Source: Closterium sp. NIES-65 | Taxonomy: Eukaryota; Streptophyta; Zygnematophyceae; Desmidiales; Closteriaceae | Length of the DNA stretch: 64,000 nt | Reading direction: 5' to 3' | NCBI GenBank assembly: GCA_948144175.1 | Contig: CANXME010000864.1 | Span: 248,001 to 312,000, forward strand | In this document: positions 1-10,010 of the stretch, in pieces | Numbering within the stretch: position 1 is the first letter of the stretch | How the letters are laid out: each line of letters starts with the position of its first letter | Made by a program: the position numbers and the translations under genes | The notes under the pieces: generated by a model | What the model was told of the DNA's origin: nothing | Database searches by the model: none | What the model saw: only the letters and a program-made list of their open reading frames with translations

Positions 1-336
1 GTTGTGGGATGGACTAGGTAGGAGGGGTAAGGGTGGTACTGACAGGTAGGTGACACTGAAGGAGGTTGCTCATGTCATTTGGAGATGTTCAGATGATTCA
101 CTCTCGGCTTGCTGCATGTGTGGCGCACACATGTAGAAACATGGGGATCGATGGGATACACGAAATGGGGTTGGATGGGGTTGGACGTATAAGGTTGGGG
201 CAAGGAAAATGAACGATTAGGAGAGGGAGAGGGAGGGGAGACGTGGAAGGACTACAGATGGGGCAATGTACTGAGGTGAGGAGAGGGATGGCTGAGACGT
301 TGATGGTGCGTCCCATCTGCCGCACTGCACGCACGC

Positions 337-1140
337 ACATGCGCTGGAGCAGCACTCACATTCGCTGGAGCAGCATTCACATGCGTTGGAGCAGCACTCA
401 CATGTGCTGGAGCAGCACTCACATGCGCTGGAGCAGCATTCACATGCGCTGGAGTAGCACTCACATGCGCTGGAGCAGCACTCACATGCGCTGGAGCAGC
501 ACTCACATACGCTGGAGTAGCACTCACATGCGCTGGAGCAGCACTCACATGCGCTGGAGCAGCACTCACATGCGCTGGAGCAGCACTCACATGCGCTGGA
601 GCAGCACTCACATGCGCTGGAGCAGCACTCACATGCGCTGGAGCAGCACTCACATGCGTTGGAGCAGCACTCACATGCGCTGGAGTAGCACTCACATGCG
701 CTGGAGCAGCACTCACATGCGCTGGAGCAGCACTCACATGCGCTGGAGCAGCACTCACATGCGCTGGAGCAGCACTCACATGCGCTGGAGCAGCACTCAC
801 ATGCGCTGGAGCAGCACTCACATGCGCTGGAGCAGCACTCACATGCGCTGGAGCAGCACTCACATGCGCTGGAGCAGCACTCACATGCGCTGGAGCAGCA
901 CTCACATGCGCTGGAGCAGCACTCACATGCGCTGGAGCAGCACTCACATGCGCTGGAGCAGCACTCACATGCGCTGGAGCAGCACTCACATGCGCTGGAG
1001 CAGCATTCACATGCGCTGGAGCAGCATTCACATGCGCTGGAGTAGCACTCACATGCCCTGGAGCAGCACTCACATGCGCTGGAGCAGCACTCACATGCGC
1101 TGGAGCAGCACTCACATGCGCTGGAGCAGCACTCACATGC
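337..1140. repeat. 21-bp minisatellite, about 38 copies
   Basis: A near-perfect tandem array of a 21-bp unit (CACTCACATGCGCTGGAGCAG, with a few C/T changes). Because 21 is divisible by three and the unit has no stop in several frames, it produces long repetitive open frames on both strands (THMRWSS on plus; ACECCSS and HVSAAPA on minus). I see no flanking start, signal or splice context that makes one of these a gene, so it is annotated as a minisatellite. Confidence 0.95.
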
Positions 1141-2635
1141 CTCACGTACCAGGGAGACAACGTTGCCTTGCCATGAGCGTCGCACGTGACGCCCTGCACG
1201 GTTGAGCAGTCACTGCTGCCCGACCACGCCTGCCAGCCGCCCCCAAGCTGCCCCCATGCCGCCAGCGCCTGCGGAACAGCTTGACTGCCAGCGAAGGCCG
1301 GAGAGGGTTGGACGCAGGGGGTGCAGCCGCGGGCTCACGGAGGTCAGCGGGCACGGTGGAGTGTGGGGGGAGGGAATCCACATGGGGAGGGGCATGGGGG
1401 CACGCAGGGACCGGAAGAGGCCCTCTTAAAAATATTAATAACGTTTGTGGAATGTCCAATAATTAGTAGTATGAAGTCAACATCAAACTCACTGAAGAGT
1501 ACAATGCAATCAGATCTAGTCTCCAAAATCACTTCGCAAAAACTCATACCAAACGTCAGTCGAAGGTATTCAAGATGCAGTTTTGGACAGAGAAGCATTC
1601 GAGTACCATTTGAAAAGCATTCGACAACGCATTTGGAAAACGACCTATACTTTCTCAGAAAAGCGTTTGAAACCCTACGTTTCTAAATCATTTGAAAAAG
1701 CTCCAACGAGCCTCTTTTCATTGGCTTTCTGGACGCTGGATTTTTGTGATGGGGTTGTGTGACAGATGAGTGAGGGTTGTTGGGAGAGGGGATGAGAAGA
1801 GGGAGTGGAGGGAGGAAAGGGAGGGAAAGGAGGGAAGGCGGGGTGATAACAGGGTAGTAGCATAGGAAGGGGGGCATGGAGAGGCAAAGAGGGGGCATGG
1901 AGAGGCAAAGAGGGGGCAGTGAGAGGTGGAACAAGGATGTTAAGGGTGAGTTGTGCGTTCAGGAGAGGGATTGACCGTTGCACAACATGCGAAACGGCTA
2001 GAGCGCTTCTGAGGAACGCGGTGAAAGAGAGTCACAGTGGCATTGGCGAATCTTCGCATGGAAAATCTCACACCACCCCTGCATGCCGCCGCCCCACCGC
2101 CCCATACCTTCCCATTCCGTTGCATCACCCCATACCACCCCATTCCCATACCACTCCATGCTGCCTCACCACCCGCTCGGGCGCACTCACAGCCTGCCAC
2201 CTGTATTCGCCACCCCGCCACCAGCATGCAGCGCGAGCAGAAGCAGGTGAGCAGCAGCAGTGGGAGCATGGCGGGGCAGGAGATGGGTCTACGCTTGGTA
2301 AGAGCGGCAGGGGGGAACGATAGGGAAGGGGGAGGGGAGTTAATGAAACCGGGAGAGGGGAGGGGAAGGCAGAAGCGAGGCAGAGGGAGAGCGCTAGGAT
2401 GCAGGAGAGAGCGAGCACCCCCACTCCCCATGACACCACCCCCATTCCCCCCACCTCCTTTTCATTTCCTTCCCCCCTCGTAACACATACCTGTCAGGGC
2501 TTTATTCTTTGCTTAGGTTGGCTTATGCGTTCTTACCTTGCTTCTTTACCATCGACTTTGCTGTACCACTTGTATTCAATGACAAGGACAGTTCGACAGT
2601 TGAGGGGGTGTCCATAGGGGGGTTGACTCAGTCGC
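1141..2635. other. No supported gene; mixed GC-rich and purine-rich DNA
   Basis: No recognisable protein domain. Positions 1480-1700 are AT-richer with loosely repeated CATTTGAAAA-like words; 1740-1930 is strongly G/A-rich with a short duplicated GGGGGCATGGAGAGGCAAAGA word; 2090-2470 is C-rich. Open frames here are short and compositionally driven. Confidence 0.5.
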
Positions 2636-2752
2636 ACTGAGCGACGATACACTGCGCAACAATACACTGCGCAATGATACACTGCGCAACGATACACAGC
2701 GCAACGATACACAGCGCAACGATACACAGCGCGAAGATGCACAAAGCAACGA
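2636..2752. repeat. 15-bp tandem repeat, about 7-8 copies
   Basis: Repeated unit AACGATACACWGCGC with drift at both ends. Short array, no coding context. Confidence 0.85.
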
Positions 2753-4242
2753 TGCGCTCCCCAAGCGACAAGGTACAAGCACATACGCGGCACGTCGTAA
2801 AGGCAGCCTCACGGCACTTAGCTCTCCCACCGACGCAGCCCCCCTAGGCATCGCGTGCTGTCAGGTCCGCAGTGCGCCTTGCGTGGGGGAATGAGCTCTC
2901 TCGCGCTCGCTGTCATGCCACTGGGAACGCCCGCCCACCTCAGCTTCAGCTACGCCGCTACGCGTGAAACGCCGCTGTGCTCGCCGTACCAACTGCCACC
3001 ACAGCAGGACATGGCAAGCACGCAGCCGAGCCGCGCTACTACGATCATCCGCTTTTGCGTCCAGGAGCCAAACTAAACCACGGGTTTGGCCCCGCCATAT
3101 GCCACGCCATCAGGTCTCGGTGACTCAAGGAGCCTACAGCCGGCTGACCGCGTGAAGCCACGGCCCCCAGTCGCGCCTTAGCACTAGACGCGCGCGCGGC
3201 CTGTAATGCTAGTAACACCGCTCGTACTTCTAGGCGAAAGCGCGGAGAGCATGCAGGGAGCGCATTCTCAAGAAAATGCAAGCGGTGCAAGTGCGACTCA
3301 CCGTCGCCTGAGCGGATGGCGGCGCGACATGGTGAAACGGGGGCGTGGCTTTCGGAATGAGCGTGACATATCGAAATGGCCGTGACAACTCGAAAATGGT
3401 GGCGAGACAAGGCGAACGACAGCAAGATGATGGCGACACATCACCACATTCAGCCAGGCAACATGAAAGCAATAACGGACCTTGGGAGGGGTCAATAGTC
3501 ACACTGCGGACTGCATGGAGAGCATAAGCGCGCCGAGCCTACAGCTCAAAGCACCCATCACGACGACCGAACCTGGCAGAACCGACAGCGAAGCACAGCG
3601 ACCAATTCGTAGGCGCCAAAAAAATGGACAAAACGCACAGCAGAGCCTAGAAGCCTCGAACGCGAAAAGATCGGACATCAGCGAATGGATTCTAGTAAGC
3701 TTTCTGATCGAGCGTCGTTCTGCCTCGTGGAAGCAAACATTATAGGGTTACTGAGTATGTTCATGTCGCTGCCGCATTGTGCGACTTACCGAAGGGTACG
3801 AGGTTCCGATTCGCGAAAAACTAGCAGCTACTCCGGCTTTGCCGTGCCGAAGCAAAATGTGTACGTCTGTCACGCCAAGCTTGGCTGGCATTTTGGTTCC
3901 TGGGAAGGCGTTTGGTTTGGTGTGCGTAAACTTCTGTCTGTGCGTTCGGTTTGATTTTGGTTTGGTGGCGTCATTTTAGGTATCGGACGAAGCCCCGAAC
4001 ATGACGGGGATCAGGCTCGGCCGAGTTGACGAAACCGAAGCTGAGTCGAATCGATTCCGAACCTTTCGTTTTCGCCGTTGCCCAAACCTCGCCACCACGA
4101 ATCTCGCTAAGCTAGGTTGTGAACGTGTATCAATCACACATTTCGTCATATCAATCTCTGTTCTATAATCATCACAGCTCTCCAACCCTATTTTTGAACC
4201 TTCCGTGCATAGCTTCTCAGTTCACGAGTCCACTCCCTCAAG
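2753..4242. other. No supported gene
   Basis: Moderately GC-rich sequence with only short overlapping open frames. No domain, repeat or RNA gene recognised. Confidence 0.4.
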
Positions 4243-4872
4243 CATGAAAAATACATGGCGGTTTCTACGAGCTGTCTATGGAACCGTACCCGCTTTTCCG
4301 TCCGCTCCATCGTCGCGTTGGCGGAATCGTCGCCAGCGTCTTCGTCGACGTCAACTCAATCCACTATTAGTCCCATCAATAGCCCCTGCAGCCACAAACA
4401 GACATTATTTTCAAGTAGCAGCTACAGCAACGACACGTCCTCCTGCCCGTGTCGCCAGCCGCTGCTAGGTTGCGGCATTATCAGACTCGAGTCCATTCGA
4501 GACAACTATCACTCTCCCCACATCGCGCACTCCCGCCTTGCTCGGCGCGCAGCTTCCGCCGCTGCTGCTGCGAATGCTGCTGCTCGCTCTCGCCTCGCGC
4601 CGCGACGGCGCGCAGCTGCTGCTGTTGCTGCGGCTGGTGATGCTAGTGCGACGCCGCACAAGTGATGCAGCCTTCCTTCGGCGGTCCCTGTTGCCTGCTC
4701 AGGCAAATCGCGACACCCATTCGCGGGATTTCTGATATAGGATGGCGACTTGGCCGCATGCACAGGCGGTATGCACCGAGGCCGCCTCGACCTGTTCAGG
4801 CTTTTTTGTTGGGGCGTCGAAGATGCGGTGGATTTCGTTGGAGGGGTTGGAAGGACGGAGAATTGCTGATGG
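4243..4872 (+). other. Weak candidate coding exon, Ser/Ala-rich N-terminus
   Basis: Several overlapping plus-strand frames here have a composition unlike the surrounding pyrimidine tracts. The longest starts at 4255 and reads 136 residues that are Ser/Thr-rich and then Ala/Arg-rich, which resembles an organelle transit peptide, and ends at a stop at 4663-4665. A possible splice donor (GTAAGC) lies at 4873, at the end of another frame. No domain is recognised and no single frame is convincingly favoured, so this could equally be chance. Confidence 0.15.
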
Positions 4873-4937
4873 TAAGCTGCGCTTTCTGTGTTTCACTGAG
4901 CATTCAACGCATGGCGTCACAGCAGCAAGACGCTTAG

Positions 4938-7900
4938 TCCGGTGCTTAGATTACTGACGTGACAGATATGGTTAATGGGACATTTCATGATGCATAAAGT
5001 AAAAGGCGAAGGGATGATGGTGCGGGGAAGATTGGAGGGATAAAGGAGATTCAGTTGTCGCATGCCACGTGGCACAGCTTGTTGAGGCGTCATTGTGCCA
5101 TTCACGTGTTGCAACAGTTACTACCGCTGCTATTGGTTTCCTGACCTCCCCCTGTCCCTATTTAATGCTCCATCTTCTCTCTCCCATTTTGCCTCTTCCC
5201 CCTTCCCCCACGTCACCCTCCAACCCCCCCCCCCCCCCCCCCCCCCTTTTTCCGCTCATGTTGTCCTCAATCCCCGCGCCTCTGCTCCCACCTCCCCACA
5301 GGTCTATATAGTTGAGGTCGAAAGCACACAATGAGAAGTGAAGTAAGATCCAGGTCCCGAGCTTCGCATGGTTGCTCACACATGCCACTTCGGCATATCT
5401 ACTGCTCTTGTGGCTTCGGATGGATGACGAAGGTGAGAGTCGGTCATGGGTGGGTATGTATGTGAGAGTCGGTGTGCGGAATCTGTGGGTTAGGGGCGTG
5501 TGTGAGGTTCACTCGAGAGAGCAGTGAAGGGAGGTGGAAGGGGAGTGAAGGCGGGGTGAAGGGGAGGAGGATGGGGAGTGCTGCTGGGGCGGGCGGAGGC
5601 CATAGGGGATGCCTGGAATGTTAACGATGGGTGGACGGGGCCCGGGGGCGGTTGACAAGCTGGATCTCGCCAAGGCGAGAGTCGGTTCGGGACGAGGAGT
5701 CGCGTGTAGGAATCTCTTGAGTCATGCGCAGGCGATAAGTGAAGTGAATGGTGGCATTGACCAGCTGGGCGCCACCAAGGTGGGAGTTGCTGAGATTCGG
5801 TGAGAAGTGGGTGAAAGTGGCTGGGCTGGGGGATGAGATGGCTGGAGGGAGGTCACAGCAGGACAGGTGAGTTAAGAAGCTGGTTGCAGCCAAGGTGGGA
5901 CCCGTTCCGCCATCTTCCCTCAACTACCTTCCCCTCCCTCCCAAACTCTGATTTCCTCTTTCCATCCAACTCCCATTCGCAACCCCCCTTTCCCCATCCA
6001 TCCAGAATCGCATGTGTGATTCCTGTCCTACACCAACGCCTTGTGACTCCTTCATATCTGCCTCTACCCGCTCCTCCGCTTTCCCCGCTTTTCCACCCTT
6101 CTTTCCCGCTCTCACCTCCCCCAACCTCCCCCCCCCTCCCTCCCCCCTCTCCCCCCTCCCCCACCAGTTCCAGTTCTGCACCTGCGTCCCATACACAGAG
6201 AAATATAAGCCCCTACAGCACTTTCTCCCACATCTCCACCCTAGCTCTGCATCGGCTTCCTTTATACGGTCTCCTGGACCACACGTTCGCACCCTTATGG
6301 CACTGTCTCCCACATCATTCTCACAAGCCACTGCCATTTTTCCTCCTTTCCCTCCGCCTCATTCCGTCCCAGATCTGCACCGCACCTGCTTCTCCTAGAC
6401 CCACGTCTGCCCCACTGCATGGAGTTGGGACCACGGGGAGCACCACAGGTGCCAATGAAGCAGCAGTGATGGTGAGGTGTGAACGTGAACCAGGCTCAGT
6501 TATTACTTCAAAGGGTACACAGGAGCAATTTTGTCAAGTGATGGTCCGTTGTGTTAATGAGAAGTAGTTTACCGACAGGCAGATGAGCACTTCGGAAACA
6601 GGCATTTCCACTACTTAAAAGGCCTGTCACCACTGCTGCCTACTCCCCCACCACGGCTCTCCCTCTACCCCCCCCGCTTCTACCCCCTTCTCCCACCCCC
6701 TCCTTCATCTTTCCCACCCATTCCTCCCTCCTGCTCCTCCCCTCTCCTCTCGCTCTACCCTCGCTTCTCCCTCCCTCTTCACCGTCTCTCCCCCTTCCCA
6801 TTCCATCCCCTTCCTCCTTCCCGTTTCTCAGCGCCTACTTTTCACCCCATCCCCTCCACGCCCCTTACCTCTGAATCCCACCCCTCCCCCATTCCCACCC
6901 CTCCGTGCTCCCTCACCTGCACACAGTATCTGATCCATCCTCCTACATGTTTCTTTTCCTGTGCTTCGTTCACAGCTCCACCATGCTCTATCTCAATATC
7001 CTTTGGATTTCTGCCGCTGTGGTTTCATCTCCCAAGCCTCAAATCTCAATTTAGCCTTGTAGCCCAACTATCATCTCGTTACGCTACATGTTAGTCTCAT
7101 CTCTATACGTTAGCCAGTCATGCCAATGTGCTCCGTCCTACATCCCTGGCCCTTGTCGCCTCCTGTGATAGATTCTGTCTTGTTTTTTTTGCCGCTGCCC
7201 CATCCCTCCCATGCTTAAATCCTTATATGCGACTACTACAGTTGGGTACATGTAGGGGCATACATGTAACGCCTGTGGGCTAAGTGTTAATGGGCATTCC
7301 GCTGCGCCAAATAACACCCTCGTTTTGACCCAGTGGGTAGCGATGTGTTATAGACGAGACAGTGACTTCAGGGCTGTTTGACACAAACAATCGCATTGAG
7401 GGCCAACGGCAAAGCAAGCGCATGGTGCGGGGATTATGAGACGATGGCCGAAGGGGTAATGGTATGATGTGGTGATGGGAATATGGGAATATGGGTAATG
7501 GGTTAATGGGGTGACTGGAAGATCGTGTGATGATGTGATAGGAATCTTGTGTGATGGTGTGATGTGATGATAAGATCAAGGGATTTGATTCGTCCATATG
7601 GAAAGGGTCGATCCAAGAAAGGATGGGGTGGCAATGGCAGTGGTGGCTAGCCAGGTGACGATGCGAGCAGACACCTATAGGGTAGGTTCGAATCTGACCT
7701 CATTGCAGAGATGAGAGATCATTCATCATGTGTGGGCATATGGACGGCAGAGGAAGGATGCTACTGGCTGGTCTATGCGGGAAGGGTGGTCAGGGAAAGA
7801 GGGCGGGAGAGAACAGGGAGGTGGAGGACATGGGGAGGGTGGAGAGTGGATTTGGGAGTAGGGAGAAAAAGGGAGGAACGTTACCATGCAAGTGTATTGA

Positions 7901-8975
7901 TTTCATTGCTCCTGATTTGTAGCTCGTGCCTCGTGCGTGCGGCTAAGAGAATTGGGGCCATGGTGGGTAGGACAGCCAATGAACTGCCCGAAGCTGTTGA
8001 ACAGCAACCATTGTGGTGCAGAGCACATCCAAAGAAAGGGCGAGATTGTGATGGTCGCATTAGGCATGTGAGATGGTCGCATTGTGTCTAGGCTGAGAAA
8101 AGGCAGAGCACACTGCCACGGAATCCCCCAAGAATCAAGAGAGGGCAACCGTGATGAGAGTGGTGGAGTTGGCCTTGCACCTGCCGAATAGTGCCTACAG
8201 AGAGGGAGAGGTGATGGAAGGCAAGGGTGGGCAGGGAAGAAAGGAAAGTCATGGCAGGCGGGTAGGATGAAGGCCAAGAACGAGCGAGCCACTCCACTGA
8301 CGGAAGTCCACAACTGACTGTTCCAACAATTGACATTTGACCTTGTGCTTGCCGAATGAAGAGGGATGGGGTTGTGGGAAAATGGTACGGTAGGTGGGTG
8401 ACAATAGTGAGGGTAGGGAAGACCAAGGGCAGCAGCCCCTCACTTTTGTCGATGGCACATCCCACCTCCACCATGTGCCCAACCCACCTCCACCATGTGC
8501 ATATCACCTTCTTTCTAGAATTCTTAGCTGTCGAATGCATGGTTGTTTCTAAAGTATGGAACACGATCACTTGTAGAGTGTGGGATTTTTAGAGAGAAAG
8601 AGTGTCGGTTTCAAAAAATCATGCCTGTAAATCACTACACTCTTAACCTAACAATCTGCACTGTGTGACATATCATCTGTTTTTCCACCCCACATATCTA
8701 ACCTGCAACGCGGTATTACTTTGCACCTTGAGAATTACATCTCATACCCTCCACTCCTCTCATAGTCCCGCTCTCTTACTCCTCACGCCTCTGATACCCC
8801 CCACTCCCTCCTTGTATTGTTGCTTGGTTTGGTTAGAAGAATGTGTGCAAGATGCTTGCGCTATGCTTGTAGTGTTTGTTGTGAAATCGCCTTCTTTGTT
8901 GTAAAATGTGCCACCAATCGTAAGCTTGATAGAAATTTGTCAAGTGTTCTCAGCAAAGTGGTGTCTGCCACATCT
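4938..8975. other. No supported gene; pyrimidine- and purine-rich tracts
   Basis: Contains a run of more than 20 C near 5224-5246, C/T-rich blocks at 5920-6180 and 6640-6910, and a simple TGATGG-type region at 7440-7580. Between 5650 and 5910 three loosely similar segments occur about 110 bp apart, each with AAGCTGG or CAGCTGG followed by CCAAGG. The longest plus frame (5833-6567) is Ser/Pro-rich because of the C/T composition and is not accepted as a gene. Confidence 0.45.
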
Positions 8976-9235
8976 CCTGCCACTCGTAACCTCAGCCGCC
9001 TGTTCGACCGCGGCCCCGCCGCCTACTACCGTAGCGGCCCCGGCCGTCTTCTCGCGCGGCCCCGCCGCCCACCTACTACCGCGGCCCCAGCCGCCTGCTC
9101 GCACGGCCCCGCCGCCTGCTACGACCGCGGCCTCTCAGCCCACTAGGCTGCGGCCGCCGCCTGCTCAACCGCGGCTTCGCCGCCCACTACGCATCGGCCC
9201 CGCCGTCCACCTGTAGCGACTGTGCGGGCGGACCT

Positions 9236-9445
9236 CTGAGCAGCTGTGCCGCCGAGCCGCCCGGGAGCCGAGCCGCCCTGCAGCCGAGCCGCCCGGGAGC
9301 CGAGCCGCCCTGCACCCGAGCCGCCCTGTCGCCGAGCCGCCCGGGAGCCGAGCCGCCCTGCCCCCGAGCTGCCCTGCCGCCGAGCCGCCCGGGAGCCGAG
9401 CCGCTGTGCACCCGAGCCGCCCGGTCGCCGAGCTGCCTTTCTGTC
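9236..9445 (+). repeat. GC-rich minisatellite in copia-1 leader
   Basis: Tandem GAGCCGCCCGGGAGCCGAGC-type repeats just upstream of gag. The preceding 9000-9200 holds related CGGCCCCGCCGCC repeats. Equivalent GC minisatellites lie upstream of gag in copia-2 and copia-3. Confidence 0.8.
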
Positions 9446-9537
9446 GAGCTACGCGACCTGCCCTGCCTGGTGAGCACAGTCCCACTGTCACTGCGTGCTC
9501 TCCCCCCTACTGCTTGCACTGCTTCACAGTCGGCGTC

Positions 9538-10010
9538 ATGGCTACCCCTAGTGTCCTAGCTTTTGACGCTGAGGGTCGCGCCATTGATTTTGAGGTCTGG
9601 CTAGACGACCTGCAGCTGTTCTTACAGTGCGACAGAGCTGACGACCTTTCTCTCTTTGACCTCACCTCTGGCGCCTCTCCTGCTCCTACTACTGATGCTG
9701 ATCCCGCTGTCCGCTCTAAGTGGGCCACCCGCGATGCTGCTGCACGTCTTGCTGTGCGTCGCCACCTTCCTACCTCTGAGCGTGCGCACTTCAGTCAGTA
9801 CAAGAGTGCTCAGACCTTGTACGACGCTGTAGTTGCGCGCTACTCCTCCCCTGCCACTGCTGCACTGAGCCGTCTCATGCTTCCCTACCTCTTTCCTGAC
9901 CTCTCTGCCTTTCTCACTGTCGCTGACCTCGTTACGCATCTCCGCACTAGTGACACTCGCTACCGCGCCGCCCTTCCTGCTGAGTTCTGCGCTAAGAACC
10001 CCCCCCCCCA
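9538..10010 (+). pseudogene. gag: copia-1 gag, N-terminal part
   Basis: Starts at the ATG at 9538 (protein begins MATPSVLAFDAEGRAIDF), which matches the gag starts of copia-2 and copia-3 in this window. It encodes the helical capsid-type region expected for copia gag, which would package the element RNA in virus-like particles. The frame runs into a run of 11 C at 9999-10009, after which the gag continuation is found only in the next frame (MYIALYYIVARLPDSL). The same shift is seen in copia-2. This could be slippage decay, a sequencing or assembly error in the homopolymer, or frameshifting. Confidence 0.85.

Noticed and set aside
217-1205. Four long repetitive open frames over the 21-bp array
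   Set aside because: They are a consequence of a stop-free repeat whose length is divisible by three; no start context, signal or flanking coding sequence.
5833-6567. 244-codon Ser/Pro-rich plus-strand frame
   Set aside because: C/T-rich composition removes stops; no domain and no splice or start support.
8800-9000. 5' LTR for copia-1
   Set aside because: No sequence matching the 15588 LTR and no primer-binding site was found upstream of the leader.
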